DNA from: Lactobacillus kimbladii
GTDB lineage: Bacteria > Bacillota > Bacilli > Lactobacillales > Lactobacillaceae
Reading direction: 5' to 3'
NCBI RefSeq assembly: GCF_014323605.1
Contig: NZ_SCMB01000002.1
Coordinates: 124,001-188,000, forward strand
DNA length: 64,000 nt
Position 1 is the stretch's first letter. Each line of letters opens with the position of its first letter. This document shows positions 45,020-54,636 of the stretch, piece by piece. The position numbers and the translations under genes were made by a program. The notes under the pieces are model-generated. The model saw only the letters and a program-made list of their open reading frames with translations. It made no database searches and was not told the origin of the DNA.

Positions 45020-45835
45020 CTACAGAACAAACTTTTTTATTGCTTTGGCAATTCCATCATGATCATTATCTTCTGTCACATAATCGGCATAATCTTTTAT
45101 CTCTTCGATTGCGTTACCCATGGCAATTTTCATAAAGTCAGGATTCGTAAACATGGAAACATCATTGCCCTGATCGCCAAACACCATAACTTGACTTGGC
45201 TTAATTTTCAATCTTTCAGCTAATTGTAAAACAGCATTTCCCTTGGAAGCATCTTTAATGTTGATTTCAACAATTGAGGAAAAACTGCGAACAATATCAT
45301 ATTTTGCAAAAGCCCATTGGGGAATATTATTCCATAATTTATCAACTTCTCGCTCATCATCAAGAACGCTTAAACCTACTTTATTAAAAGCAAAGTCTTG
45401 TGTTATTTCTTCAGCTTTACGCACTTTAAGCACATTATTTGTAAAAGTTGCATTCCTTGCCAGGTTAACTCCTATATCACGATCACATGTCCAATAGCAT
45501 TCTGGGGTTTCAAAATGAAGGTTAACCTGAGCTAATCTTTGTAATTTTCTCATGTTAGTAAAATCGCGATAGTTCATTTCTTCATTCATTAATATATTGC
45601 CTGCCAAGTCTTGGATCACAGCACCATTGAAAACAATGTCATATTGCCTTTTACCCTGCAAACCTAACTGTTTATTAAATTCAATTGTACCTGACAATGG
45701 TCGACCTGTAGCCAGAACCACTTTTATACCCTGACTATCTGCTTGTTTAAGAACTCTTTCAGTTTCAGGTAAAATCTGCTTTGTAGTTGTCAGCAAAGTG
45801 CCATCTAGGTCAACCGCAATCAACTTTATTGCCAA
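45020..45835 (-). CDS. Cof-type HAD-IIB phosphatase
   Basis: 271 residues. Motif I VDLDGTLLTT (Asp8, Asp10), motif II ATGRP, cap domain in the middle, and motif IV FGDQGNDVSMF near residues 216-226. Removes phosphate from small metabolites; the substrate is not known. The start is a TTG with AGGAGGATATTATT upstream. One of three Cof-like phosphatases in the window; each is a different branch. Confidence 0.87.
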   Translation of the reverse strand: MAIKLIAVDLDGTLLTTTKQILPETERVLKQADSQGIKVVLATGRPLSGTIEFNKQLGLQGKRQYDIVFNGAVIQDLAGNILMNEEMNYRDFTNMRKLQRLAQVNLHFETPECYWTCDRDIGVNLARNATFTNNVLKVRKAEEITQDFAFNKVGLSVLDDEREVDKLWNNIPQWAFAKYDIVRSFSSIVEINIKDASKGNAVLQLAERLKIKPSQVMVFGDQGNDVSMFTNPDFMKIAMGNAIEEIKDYADYVTEDNDHDGIAKAIKKFVL

Positions 45836-45880
45836 AATAATATCCTCCTACACATTTTCACTATTTTCTTTATTATACAA

Positions 45881-46003
45881 AAGAGTCTGGGAAAAAAGTA
45901 GGTCATTATCCATACTAAAAAAGTAGACAAGCCTTAATTTTGATATAACTTCTAAATTCTAGGGTCATATCATTTTTAGTGGTTTGCCTACTCTTTTTTT
46001 TAA
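45881..46003 (-). other. Long imperfect hairpin and direct-repeat element after glmS
   Basis: Bases 45917-45999 fold into a long imperfect stem. The outer arms are AAAAAAGTAGACAAGCC and GGTTTGCCTACTCTTTTTT, and the inner arms TGATAT(A)AC and GT(C)ATATCA. On the minus strand it ends in a T run, so it can terminate glmS. Next to it lies GAGTCTGGGAAAAAAGTAG, a second copy of AAAAAAGTAG. The whole looks like a remnant of a small inverted-repeat mobile element, but no transposase is present. Confidence 0.45.
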
Positions 46004-46077
46004 GGATTAATCAATAATATGATTTATTTTTTAACCCTTCTTTTCTGCAAATATCTTTTCCAAAAAAAGCCAAAATA

Positions 46078-47889
46078 TTATTCTACCGTTACGCTTTTAG
46101 CTAAATTACGTGGTTTGTCCACATCCAATCCTTTATCTTTTGCTGCATAATATGCAAATAATTGTGCTGCAACCACACTAACAAGTGGCGAAAGATAATA
46201 ATTAGCTTCAGGTAAAACAATATCATCGGCTGGTTTTGCTAATGATTTACGCGCAATAGTAATTACAGTTGCTCCGCGTGCGATTACTTCCTGAATATTG
46301 CCCCGCATCAGATCAGAGGTGACAGAGTCATTAATCAAAGCAATCACAGGTGTGCCTTTTTCAATTAATGAAATTGTCCCATGTTTCAGTTCGGCTGCTG
46401 CAAAACCTTCAGTTTGAATATAAGAAACCTCTTTCAGTTTAAGGGCAGCCTCTAAAGCTACTGGATAATCAATCCCCCTGCCAATATAAAAGGCATTACG
46501 ACTTGGTATAATATTCTTTTGAGCGAGCTGTTCAATTTTCTCCTGGCTGGAAATAACTTGTTCTATTCCTTCCGCAGCTAAAGCAAAATTCTTTTTTAAC
46601 TCAAAATCTGCGGCGTCTTTAATACCTATTTTTTCTCCTAATGCTTTGGCAACTATCGCTTGAACAGCAACTTGTGCAGTATAAGCTTTAGTTGAGGCTA
46701 CTGCAATTTCAGGACCTGCTTCAAGTGACATAGCATAATTAGCTTCGCGTGCCAGAGTTGAATTAGGCACATTCGTCAAAGTTAGACTGGGAATGCCCCG
46801 TTTGATCGCCTGTTGCAAGACAACACGTGAATCAGCCGTTTCACCTGATTGCGACAAGAAAATAAAGAATGGGTGCTTGGACATCATGGGAAAATGATAG
46901 CCCGCTTCTGAAGCAAAACCTACTTCAGTTGGAATTTTAGTTAAATGTTCAAAAAGTTGTTTACCAATTAAACCCGCATGATAACTTGTACCAGCAGCAA
47001 AGATATATAATCTGTCTGCCTTTGATAAAGCATTAATAATTTTAGCATCTACTTTAGGGTCACCATTTTGATCAAGATAATATTGATCTAAGTGCCTTAA
47101 AACACTTGGCTGCTCACATATTTCTTTAAGCATGTAAAATTCATAGGTGCCTTTAGAAGCGGCATTTTCGTCAATATTTAACTCATATGGTTGATGTTCA
47201 ATTTTTTGACCAGCAAGGGTTTCAAGCTGATACCCGTTTTGAGTAATGTCTCCGACTTCACCATCTTGTAAATCAACGAAAGTTTTGGTTTGATCCAATA
47301 CCGATAAGGCGTCAGATGCGATCACATTAAAGCCATTACCAAGTCCCAACATCAAAGGAGATTTATTTTTAGCAATAAAAATATGATCTGGATTTTGATT
47401 ATCTATTAATAAAAGGGCATATGATCCCTTAATCAATTGTAGGGCCTGCTTTAGAGCCGTAAAGGCATCTTCATTTTTTTCACGAGCAAATTTGCTAATT
47501 AATTGAACAATTACTTCAGTGTCTGTGTCAGATTTAAAGGAAACATCTTTGAGATATTGCTTTTTGATGTCCTGGTAATTTTCAATTACACCATTATGAA
47601 CTAAATAAAAACGTTCGGTTTCATCAAATTGGGGATGAGCGTTAGCTTCAGTGGGCTTACCATGTGTTGCCCAACGAGTATGACCAATTCCAACCATGCC
47701 TTGCTCTTCTGGGGTCATTTTGTTCTTCAAGTCCTCGATACGACCAGCAGTTTTAGTTAAATATTCTTTTCCTGCCAAATCATTGAGGTAAATTCCCGCA
47801 GAATCATATCCGCGATATTCAAGCTTTGACAATCCATTTAAAACAATTTCTCTAGCAGATTTTCCTACAATGCCAACAATGCCACACAT
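46078..47889 (-). CDS. glmS: Glutamine-fructose-6-phosphate aminotransferase (isomerising)
   Basis: Makes glucosamine-6-phosphate from fructose-6-phosphate and glutamine, the first step to UDP-GlcNAc. 603 residues: an N-terminal class II glutaminase with Cys2 (MCGIVGIVG), RWATHG and HNGVIENY, then two SIS isomerase domains (about 285-420 and 455-590) with LSQSGETADS and the C-terminal PRNLAKSVTVE. Intact and of normal length. Its promoter is 60-100 bases upstream, leaving a leader too short for the glmS ribozyme of bacilli, so regulation differs. glmM follows at about 50 kb on the same strand but in a separate unit. Confidence 0.97.
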   Translation of the reverse strand: MCGIVGIVGKSAREIVLNGLSKLEYRGYDSAGIYLNDLAGKEYLTKTAGRIEDLKNKMTPEEQGMVGIGHTRWATHGKPTEANAHPQFDETERFYLVHNGVIENYQDIKKQYLKDVSFKSDTDTEVIVQLISKFAREKNEDAFTALKQALQLIKGSYALLLIDNQNPDHIFIAKNKSPLMLGLGNGFNVIASDALSVLDQTKTFVDLQDGEVGDITQNGYQLETLAGQKIEHQPYELNIDENAASKGTYEFYMLKEICEQPSVLRHLDQYYLDQNGDPKVDAKIINALSKADRLYIFAAGTSYHAGLIGKQLFEHLTKIPTEVGFASEAGYHFPMMSKHPFFIFLSQSGETADSRVVLQQAIKRGIPSLTLTNVPNSTLAREANYAMSLEAGPEIAVASTKAYTAQVAVQAIVAKALGEKIGIKDAADFELKKNFALAAEGIEQVISSQEKIEQLAQKNIIPSRNAFYIGRGIDYPVALEAALKLKEVSYIQTEGFAAAELKHGTISLIEKGTPVIALINDSVTSDLMRGNIQEVIARGATVITIARKSLAKPADDIVLPEANYYLSPLVSVVAAQLFAYYAAKDKGLDVDKPRNLAKSVTVE

Positions 47890-47958
47890 ATATTTCTCCT
47901 TTGGTCTAGTAAAATCTTTTTGATTTGGGCTAATTAATTATTTCAACTTACGTATGGC

Positions 47959-47987
47959 ATATTAGCCTTTTTTAACTAATTGGTCAA
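47959..47987 (-). promoter_or_regulatory. glmS promoter
   Basis: -35 TTGACC and -10 TAATAT are exactly 17 bases apart on the minus strand. The leader would be about 60 bases, with a GGAG-type ribosome site. Confidence 0.7.
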
Positions 47988-48263
47988 GCCTTAATTTTGC
48001 AATTGGTCTATACTATAATGTGAAACTACTGTTGCTAACACAAAAAGCAGGCAAAAATAATTGACGAAGATCTTAATTGAGGACAGTTATACCTTCGTAT
48101 AAGCATAAACCATCAGATAATAAACAAAAATGATATTCAAGTATTATTCAATATGCAAAAGTAAGCGGGTTTCTTGCTGCCTTTTTGTTTTAGGTAAAAT
48201 GTAGCCCTTAATAGACAATTTACCAGATAGCTATTAGAATTTAAGGATAAAGGAGTAATTACA
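47988..48263. other. Region between the glmS promoter and the SLAP-domain gene
   Basis: About 275 non-coding bases. It contains a TATAAT (about 48013-48018) that may serve the plus-strand SLAP-domain gene with a long leader, and otherwise AT-rich sequence with no ORF or RNA that I can support. Confidence 0.35.
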
Positions 48264-49274
48264 ATGAAAATTAACAAAAAATTGTTTATTAGCTTATTAG
48301 CTGGAATATTGACAACAACTTCATTAGCAGTTACTACAACTAATATTGATCAAGCTCAAACTACTACGTCAAATGTAAATTCTGAGCAAGGCAAGCTAAC
48401 CTTGAATCATAAGACTCGTGTTTATAACAAAAAGGGTAAGAAAAAGTATTCTTATCTTAAAACTAATGGGTTGCTTAAAAAAGGTGCTTCAGTAAGATAC
48501 GTTGGCAAAATTAAAGCTTTATCCAATCCAGATACCAAACGTTATTCGTTTAATGACTATGATATGAACTGGTTCTACCTACCATATAAAACAATTAAAG
48601 GTAAGCAGTATTACAATATTGGTCATGGTGGTTATATCAAGGCTGTAAATGTTAGAAGCATTGATGGATATATTTTATGTGTTAACTACGATACTGTTCG
48701 TATAGCTTCAATACCATTATCTGCTGATAATGGTAATGGGAAAGCAAATCCTGTTAATAATAAAGGTGAATTTACCAATAAGTTTGTCAAAAAAGGTACA
48801 AGACTAGTGGTTGATCGTCGTAGTGACAGAGAAGAACTAGCTGGAACGAACAAAATTGATATGCTTGATAATAGAGTTTTAGAAGTATATCGAATAAAAA
48901 ACAGTAAGAACTTGTTTGTTTTAAGAGATGATATTAAAACGCAGCCTCGTCAAAGTTTGCTGCCATACACTAATATCATGCATATAAAATTTGTAAGTGA
49001 CGCATATCTTTATAATACAAAAGGAGAATTTGCGGATAGAATAAAGTTTAGGTTAGGTGATAATACTTCTGTTACAGGTCTGAGATATATATGGATACCA
49101 GCAGATAAAAAAGCTGAATTATTTTATGAAGTCCTAAATTCACCAGCAAGATCTGAGGAGTGTAATTTTGTGAAAGTATCAACTGCTAAATATCTCTTTG
49201 GCAAGCATCTAAAACCAAGTAATACAGCAGCAGATGTAACGCCGGCTGGGTATAGAAAAGGATATAAAAAATAG
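48264..49274 (+). CDS. Secreted SLAP-domain (S-layer type) surface protein
   Basis: 336 residues. An N-terminal signal peptide (cleavage near AQTTT, residue ~32) is followed by a SLAP-like repeat (about 45-125) with LNHKTRVYNKKGKKKYSYL and a second, weaker one near residues 235-290 (SDAYLYNTKGEFADRI). SLAP domains bind S-layer or cell-wall polymers in acidophilus-group lactobacilli. No sortase motif is present, so attachment would be non-covalent. The ligand or role is unknown. Starts at an ATG behind AAGGAG and ends at a GC-rich terminator. Confidence 0.8.
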   Translation: MKINKKLFISLLAGILTTTSLAVTTTNIDQAQTTTSNVNSEQGKLTLNHKTRVYNKKGKKKYSYLKTNGLLKKGASVRYVGKIKALSNPDTKRYSFNDYDMNWFYLPYKTIKGKQYYNIGHGGYIKAVNVRSIDGYILCVNYDTVRIASIPLSADNGNGKANPVNNKGEFTNKFVKKGTRLVVDRRSDREELAGTNKIDMLDNRVLEVYRIKNSKNLFVLRDDIKTQPRQSLLPYTNIMHIKFVSDAYLYNTKGEFADRIKFRLGDNTSVTGLRYIWIPADKKAELFYEVLNSPARSEECNFVKVSTAKYLFGKHLKPSNTAADVTPAGYRKGYKK

Positions 49275-49315
49275 AATAAGCCCCCAAATGCGCCTTAGAT
49301 TTGGGGGACTTATTC
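49274..49315. terminator. Terminator between the SLAP gene and glmM
   Basis: GAATAAG(C)CCCCAAAT / ATTTGGGGG(A)CTTATTC, a very strong stem with weak T tails, overlapping the end of the SLAP-domain gene. Confidence 0.82.
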
Positions 49316-49358
49316 TTGTTTACCTGCTTTTTGGTCAAAAACAGTGGGGCTAATTTAT

Positions 49359-50711
49359 TTATACTCCCATTTCCGCTTCCACTACATCGGTTATTCTCTT
49401 AACGTAAGCGTCAGTTTCCTCTTGAGTAGGTCCTTCAGCCATTACCCGCAGAAGCGACTGTGTTCCGGAAGGCCGCACTAATACTCGTCCCTCATCACCC
49501 ATTTCATTTTCAACTTCTTTAATGACGTCTAAAATAGGTTGGTGCTCTTTCCAGGATTTTTTATCCTTAACCGGAACATTAACCAAGCATTGCGGATATT
49601 CCTTAAAATCAGTTAATAATTCTGTCAAACTTTTGCCAGTTCTTTTCATTACTAACATTAGATGCAAGCCAGTCAACATTCCGTCACCGGTATTATGATA
49701 GTCACTCATAATCACGTGACCTGATTGTTCTCCACCTAAATTATAACCGTTTGCTCGCATTTCCTCTGAAACATACCTGTCGCCCACCTGTGTACGAACA
49801 TTTTTAATGCCACGCCTTTGTAATGCCTTAGTAAAGCCGAGATTACTCATTACAGTAGTGACAATGGTATCTTTTTTCAGTCGACCGCCATCTTCCATAT
49901 AGCTGCCGAGAATATACATTATGTGGTCGCCATCAACTTCGTGACCATTTTCATCAACAGCAATACAACGATCAGCATCGCCATCAAAAGCGAGACCAAG
50001 TTGCGCACCTTGTTTAACGACTTCTTCCTGCAGTTTTTTGGTATGCGTAGCGCCAACGTGATCATTAATGTTCAAGCCATCAGGATGAGTAGCAATAGTA
50101 GTGAAATCAACTCCGCAATCAGCAAATAGCCGAGAAATCAAACTGCTGGCAGCACCGTTGGCACCGTCAATAACCACTTTGATACCACCAAGGTCTTCGG
50201 GAATAGTATTTTCAATAAATTGTAAATATTTGGCACCGCCTTCATGAAAGTCAGTGACTGAACCCAATCCTTTAGCAGAAGGTCTAGGCAAATTATCTTC
50301 TGAAGCATCAATTAGTTTTTCAATTTCGCCCTCCATTTCGTCCGACAATTTCAAACCATCGCTGCCAAAGAACTTAATACCGTTATCTTCTACAGGATTA
50401 TGGGAAGCGGAAATTTGAACACCGGCATCAGCCCCTTGAGCACGGACTAAGTAGGACAAACCAGGGGTAGTAATTACACCAACTTCTAAAACCTCAATCC
50501 CAACGGAAAGAAGTCCGGATATCAAAGCGTATTCCAACATTTGCCCCGAAATCCTGGTATCACGAGAAACTAGAACTTTTGCTTGCTCTTCCTTAGCTTT
50601 ATTTTTAGTTAAAACGTAGCCACCATCACGACCCAGTTTAAATGCCAATTCTGGAGATAAGTCTTGATTAGCCACTCCACGTACACCATCAGTGCCAAAA
50701 TATTTCAACAT
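49359..50711 (-). CDS. glmM: Phosphoglucosamine mutase
   Basis: Turns glucosamine-6-phosphate into glucosamine-1-phosphate, the second step of UDP-GlcNAc synthesis. 450 residues with the phosphoserine motif [14 protein letters not shown] (Ser103), the Mg site DGDADRC, the sugar-binding GGEQSGH and phosphate-binding [10 protein letters not shown]. It is the last gene of the cdaA-cdaR-glmM cluster, the conserved arrangement in Firmicutes, where CdaA, CdaR and GlmM interact and GlmM damps cyclase activity. Confidence 0.97.
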   Translation of the reverse strand: MLKYFGTDGVRGVANQDLSPELAFKLGRDGGYVLTKNKAKEEQAKVLVSRDTRISGQMLEYALISGLLSVGIEVLEVGVITTPGLSYLVRAQGADAGVQISASHNPVEDNGIKFFGSDGLKLSDEMEGEIEKLIDASEDNLPRPSAKGLGSVTDFHEGGAKYLQFIENTIPEDLGGIKVVIDGANGAASSLISRLFADCGVDFTTIATHPDGLNINDHVGATHTKKLQEEVVKQGAQLGLAFDGDADRCIAVDENGHEVDGDHIMYILGSYMEDGGRLKKDTIVTTVMSNLGFTKALQRRGIKNVRTQVGDRYVSEEMRANGYNLGGEQSGHVIMSDYHNTGDGMLTGLHLMLVMKRTGKSLTELLTDFKEYPQCLVNVPVKDKKSWKEHQPILDVIKEVENEMGDEGRVLVRPSGTQSLLRVMAEGPTQEETDAYVKRITDVVEAEMGV

Positions 50712-50731
50712 TATTAAACAACCTTCCTATC

Positions 50732-51709
50732 TTAATTATTTTTATTTTTTGAATCGTTTGCATTTTCCACTTTTACATCAACAGTAATCTGCCTGGGATT
50801 TGATCTCACAACCCCATCAGGTAAATTAAAAGTAATTGTTTTGGTAGTAGAAGCCGTAATAGTTCCCAAGTCGACTGGGACCTTTAAATGCTTCACTTTA
50901 GCCAAATCTTCTTCACTACCATATAAAGTAACATACTTAGTTTTAGCAGTTAGAGAATATATTTTATTCATTTTCTCATGCTCAGGCTCAAGCTTTATTT
51001 TAACTGCTTTTTTGGCTGTTGTAACGGGAATTGATACTTTAGCCGTTGCGGGATCAATAACTACGTTTAGTTGCCTGCCCTTATGATCTTCTGCTATTAA
51101 ATTGACCTGCCGCTCATATGTGTGGTCAATCCCATTTGGTAAAACTACTTTGGCTACTATTTGGTCAATTTGATCTACTTCAGAACGAGCTCCGGTCACT
51201 TCAACCTGCTGCGGATAAACACTGGAGTGACCCAGTTGATAGCCACGAGCAACAGCACTCTTATTATACTCTATTTGTATAGGCATTGTAGTAGATTTTC
51301 GTCTTTGAATATCAACTTCAACACTGCGAGGATTAAGCGAATAGGAGATTTGCCTGTTAATGCCGTTAACATGAATTTTAACGTTATGTTTGCCAATACT
51401 TTTATTAGTCAAATCGATGTACGCTCTGAAGTTTTGGGTATTAACGGTTGAAGTAACCAATGCAGTTGAACCCTCGAGTGTCACGCTTACTTTTTCAGGA
51501 TAGCCAACAACATAATACTTATCAGTATCAACCGAAACTTGCAGGGGAACCTTAATGGTTTGGGTTTTATTTGCAGTTTGCTTTGTTTTCTCTGCTTGTC
51601 CTTGAGATAAAAATCCGCCCTGAGTAGAGTTAATATAAATAACCAGTAAAACAGCTATTAACAAAGATACCAGTTTAATAAACCAAGATTTTTTCCAAAA
51701 TTCTCTCAT
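50732..51709 (-). CDS. cdaR: CdaR, YbbR-domain regulator of diadenylate cyclase
   Basis: 325 residues with one N-terminal membrane helix (about 10-27) and an extracytoplasmic portion of three or four YbbR beta domains (residues ~50-320). It binds and tunes CdaA. The start ATG overlaps the cdaA stop by four bases, so the two are coupled. Gene order cdaA-cdaR-glmM is the standard one. Sequence is otherwise variable in this family. Confidence 0.92.
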   Translation of the reverse strand: MREFWKKSWFIKLVSLLIAVLLVIYINSTQGGFLSQGQAEKTKQTANKTQTIKVPLQVSVDTDKYYVVGYPEKVSVTLEGSTALVTSTVNTQNFRAYIDLTNKSIGKHNVKIHVNGINRQISYSLNPRSVEVDIQRRKSTTMPIQIEYNKSAVARGYQLGHSSVYPQQVEVTGARSEVDQIDQIVAKVVLPNGIDHTYERQVNLIAEDHKGRQLNVVIDPATAKVSIPVTTAKKAVKIKLEPEHEKMNKIYSLTAKTKYVTLYGSEEDLAKVKHLKVPVDLGTITASTTKTITFNLPDGVVRSNPRQITVDVKVENANDSKNKNN

Positions 51710-52551
51710 CGATCAGCACCCCATTTCCAGAGCTTGCGGATAATTTTTTGATACCATTTATCGTTATCATTTTTCTTTGGAACTAGTTCTGCATTGAGAT
51801 ATTTTAGATATTCATCACGGGTTAAATCAACCATAAAACGGCCATTACGCGTAATTGTAACCCCTCCAGTTTCCTCTGAAACAACTACAGTAATTGCATC
51901 CGTCACTTCAGAAATACCTACAGCAGCGCGATGGCGTGTTCCCAGTCTTTTAGGGATCATGCTGTTATCTGAAAGTGGCAAATAGGCCGCAGCAACTGCA
52001 ATTTGATGATCATTGTTGATGATAACCGCACCATCATGTAACGGAGTATTGGGAATGAAAATGTTAATAAGCAGTTCCCCCGTAACATCTGCATTTAACT
52101 TAATTCCAGTTTCAATATAATCTTCAAGACCGGTTTCCTGCTGAATTGTAATCAATGCTCCAATTCTTCTTTTTGACATGTACTGAATAGCTTTATCAAG
52201 CTCATTAATAAATTTAATTGATTCATCCCGAGCACTGTCCTCACGGCCACCAAAAATAGGCAAACGGCCTAAATGCTCAAGTCCACGTCTGATTTCTGGC
52301 TGAAAAATCACAATAATACCTACTACGGACCAGGAAACGATTTGATCAATTAACCAGGTGGTAGCATGCAATTGCAAGATGCCAGCAATAATGCGTACAA
52401 GAAATATCAGCACAATGCCCTTGGCCAGTTGAACGGCTTTAGTTCCCCGAATCAAAACCACCAGGTGGTAAACAACAAACCAGATAATTAGAATATCAAG
52501 AATTGTTGAAAAGGTGCTCCAAGTAAAAATATGGGTACCAACACTTTGCAT
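51706..52551 (-). CDS. cdaA: Diadenylate cyclase CdaA
   Basis: Joins two ATP into c-di-AMP, the messenger for potassium, osmotic and cell-wall control. 281 residues: three N-terminal membrane helices (about 10-95) and a DAC domain (about 100-260). The catalytic motifs are LHDGAVII (DGA) and GTRHRAAVG (RHR). It lies 35 bases after murB, the start being an ATG behind AAGGAG. It forms part of the murB-cdaA-cdaR-glmM run. Confidence 0.96.
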   Translation of the reverse strand: MQSVGTHIFTWSTFSTILDILIIWFVVYHLVVLIRGTKAVQLAKGIVLIFLVRIIAGILQLHATTWLIDQIVSWSVVGIIVIFQPEIRRGLEHLGRLPIFGGREDSARDESIKFINELDKAIQYMSKRRIGALITIQQETGLEDYIETGIKLNADVTGELLINIFIPNTPLHDGAVIINNDHQIAVAAAYLPLSDNSMIPKRLGTRHRAAVGISEVTDAITVVVSEETGGVTITRNGRFMVDLTRDEYLKYLNAELVPKKNDNDKWYQKIIRKLWKWGADR

Positions 52552-52586
52552 AAATTCTCCTTCCCATTATGTGTAAACATAATACT

Positions 52587-53486
52587 TTAATCATTTGGCT
52601 TACCAATAATTCTAACTTCTGTTTGTAGGTCAAGTCCAAAACTTGACCTGATTTTCTTTTGAATTAAATGAATTAAATTTAAGTAATCCGTAGCCGTAGC
52701 ACCACCTTTATTCACGATAAAACCAGCATGTTTAGTTGAATCTTGAGCACCACCAATTTGTTTTCCCTGAAGTCCTGCTTGAATAATCATAGGTCCAACA
52801 TAATGACCAGCTGGGCGCTTGAAAACACTTCCACAAGATGGATATTCCAGAGGCTGCTTATACTTACGCAAAGCGTTGAGATAATTCATATTTGCCAAGA
52901 TTTTGCTTTTCTTTCCTTTTTTTAAGGTAAAAGCTGCTTCTGTTACAATATCACCATTTTCCTGCACCAAGGAGTGACGGTAGGAAAATTTCATTTCTGC
53001 TTGAGAATAATTTTTATATTCGCCTGCTCGTGTTAGCACCTTTACACTTTGGATTACATTGCAAGTTTCTCCTCCATAAGCACCAGCATTCATGAAGACT
53101 GCCCCACCAACACTGCCTGGAATTCCAGCTGCAAATTCCATACCGCTTAAACCATGATGAGCAGCAGTAAAAGCCGTATCAACAATTGTGGCTCCGGCTT
53201 GGGCAATAACGCAATTACCTTTAACTTTTATTTTTTCCATCTTGGTTAAAATTATGACTAAACCATCAATTCCACCATCTCGGATAATTAAATTGGAAGC
53301 ATTACCTATTACCGTTAAGGGAACATTATTTTCGTTAGCAGTAATTACTAATTTCCTTAATTCACTGTCATTACGAGGAAAGGCGAGAAATTCAGCTGGT
53401 CCTCCAGTTTTAGTAAATGTGTATTTACTAAGCGGAACCTGCTTTTCCATTTCAATACCATTTTGGGCTAAATCCGCTAATTTCAA
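52587..53486 (-). CDS. murB: UDP-N-acetylenolpyruvoylglucosamine reductase
   Basis: FAD enzyme making UDP-N-acetylmuramate from UDP-GlcNAc-enolpyruvate with NADPH. 299 residues with FAD-binding GNASNLIIRDGG (61-72), GIPGSVGGAVFMNAGAYG, the catalytic Ser in YPSCGSVFKRP and the C-terminal substrate loop GGAQDSTKHAGFIVN. Type II (no third-domain insertion), as in other lactobacilli. The start is a TTG with AAGGGG upstream; no better ATG is near. It heads the c-di-AMP/glmM block. Confidence 0.95.
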   Translation of the reverse strand: MKLADLAQNGIEMEKQVPLSKYTFTKTGGPAEFLAFPRNDSELRKLVITANENNVPLTVIGNASNLIIRDGGIDGLVIILTKMEKIKVKGNCVIAQAGATIVDTAFTAAHHGLSGMEFAAGIPGSVGGAVFMNAGAYGGETCNVIQSVKVLTRAGEYKNYSQAEMKFSYRHSLVQENGDIVTEAAFTLKKGKKSKILANMNYLNALRKYKQPLEYPSCGSVFKRPAGHYVGPMIIQAGLQGKQIGGAQDSTKHAGFIVNKGGATATDYLNLIHLIQKKIRSSFGLDLQTEVRIIGKPND

Positions 53487-53586
53487 AACAAAAATCCCCT
53501 TTTTTACTAATCTTTTACTATTTTACCGCATTCAGTTAATTGCTTCATCATATGTTATACTAAAATTAAAATTTAAAGGAGATAAT

Positions 53587-54120
53587 ATGAATTTCATCGC
53601 GATGGACTTTGAAACAGCCAACCGGCATCCAGAGAGTGCTTGCTCTTTGGCACTAGTGATGGTTCGGGACAATCAAATTATAGATCGTTTTTATACGGTA
53701 ATTAATCCGCAAATGCCTTTTGATGCTCGCAACATTCAAATTCACGATATTACTGCGGCAGATGTCAAAGATGCCCCAACGATGGCTGAAGTTTGGCCTA
53801 AAATTAAGGATTTATATCAACCGGGGATGTTAGTCACGGCTCATAATGCCCGCTTTGATACTAATGTCATGCGACAGAGCTTGGCACGCTATGACATACC
53901 TGAACCACACTATTTTGTCATTGATACTTTACGCACCAGCAAGTTATTTGAACCCAAATTACCTAACCATAAACTCGACACTGTTTCAAATGCTCTTGGT
54001 GTAGAATTATGGCACCATCATAATGCCTTAAGTGATAGTGAAGCATGTGCCGGTATATTAATAGCGCAAGATAAACAATATGGTGACGAAGCGCTGAAAA
54101 ACTTAGTTTATCAAATATAG
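53587..54120 (+). CDS. DnaQ-like 3'-5' exonuclease
   Basis: 177 residues, an exonuclease domain of the DEDDh class. It carries the acidic pair in MDFETA (Asp7, Glu9), an Asp in the helix TAHNARFDTNV, and the His-Asp pair in HHNALSDSEA. It trims DNA or RNA 3' ends; whether it acts in proof-reading, repair or oligonucleotide turnover is not known. It starts at the ATG at 53587 behind AAAGGAG. The long open frame upstream is antisense to murB and is not part of the gene. Confidence 0.9.
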   Translation: MNFIAMDFETANRHPESACSLALVMVRDNQIIDRFYTVINPQMPFDARNIQIHDITAADVKDAPTMAEVWPKIKDLYQPGMLVTAHNARFDTNVMRQSLARYDIPEPHYFVIDTLRTSKLFEPKLPNHKLDTVSNALGVELWHHHNALSDSEACAGILIAQDKQYGDEALKNLVYQI

Positions 54121-54123
54121 CAT

Positions 54124-54156
54124 AAAAAAGTAGGGTCTTTTAGACCCTATTTTTTA
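54124..54156. terminator. Bidirectional terminator after the exonuclease
   Basis: AAAAAAGTAGGGTCT / AGACCCTATTTTTT stem, three-base loop, for convergent exonuclease and tsaE. Confidence 0.9.
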
Positions 54157-54636
54157 ACTTATTTTTTCTATAATATTTTCTGCCCATTGTTTATTCCTAC
54201 TGCCTTTGGGCGCGAATTCAACTATTCGCTTAGTCGAGTTCCAGCTATCATCTACTCTTTTGATAGTCAGTTGTAAAAATTGCTCAGGAAGTTGTTCTTG
54301 CACAATTTCCGGCCATTCAATCACAACCAAGCCAGGTTCGGCCATATAAGCACTTAAATCAATTGATGATAAATCATCATTTTCCAAACGATAAAAATCC
54401 ATATGAAATAATGGCAGCTTGGCTTCAGGATATTCCCTCACAATAGTAAAAGTGGGACTTTTTACTGGGCGTTTAATTCCCAGTGCCCTGCCAATTCCCT
54501 GAGTTAAAGTCGTTTTACCTGCGCCCAAATCACCATTTAACAGTAATAAATCATGAGCTTGTGCAGTTTGAGCAATAACTGCACCCAAATGTTGCATTTC
54601 CTGTGTCGAATTGACCTCAAGCTTCATTTTCTTCAT
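54154..54636 (-). CDS. tsaE: tRNA threonylcarbamoyladenosine biosynthesis ATPase
   Basis: An ATP-binding partner of TsaB/TsaD in making the t6A base of tRNA. 160 residues with Walker A GDLGAGKTTL (about residues 36-45) and the family motif SPTFTIVREY and HMDFYRL. It overlaps pta by 20 bases in another frame, so the two genes are expressed together. Confidence 0.94.
   Translation of the reverse strand: MKKMKLEVNSTQEMQHLGAVIAQTAQAHDLLLLNGDLGAGKTTLTQGIGRALGIKRPVKSPTFTIVREYPEAKLPLFHMDFYRLENDDLSSIDLSAYMAEPGLVVIEWPEIVQEQLPEQFLQLTIKRVDDSWNSTKRIVEFAPKGSRNKQWAENIIEKIS

Noticed and set aside
47890..47960. glmS ribozyme upstream of glmS
   Set aside because: The promoter at 47959-47987 leaves a leader of about 60 bases, too short for the ribozyme core, and none of its conserved pairing was seen.
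53188..53586. N-terminal extension of the exonuclease (310-residue open frame)
   Set aside because: The extra 133 codons are antisense to murB, and a good ribosome site and ATG lie at 53577-53589, exactly where the DEDDh domain begins.
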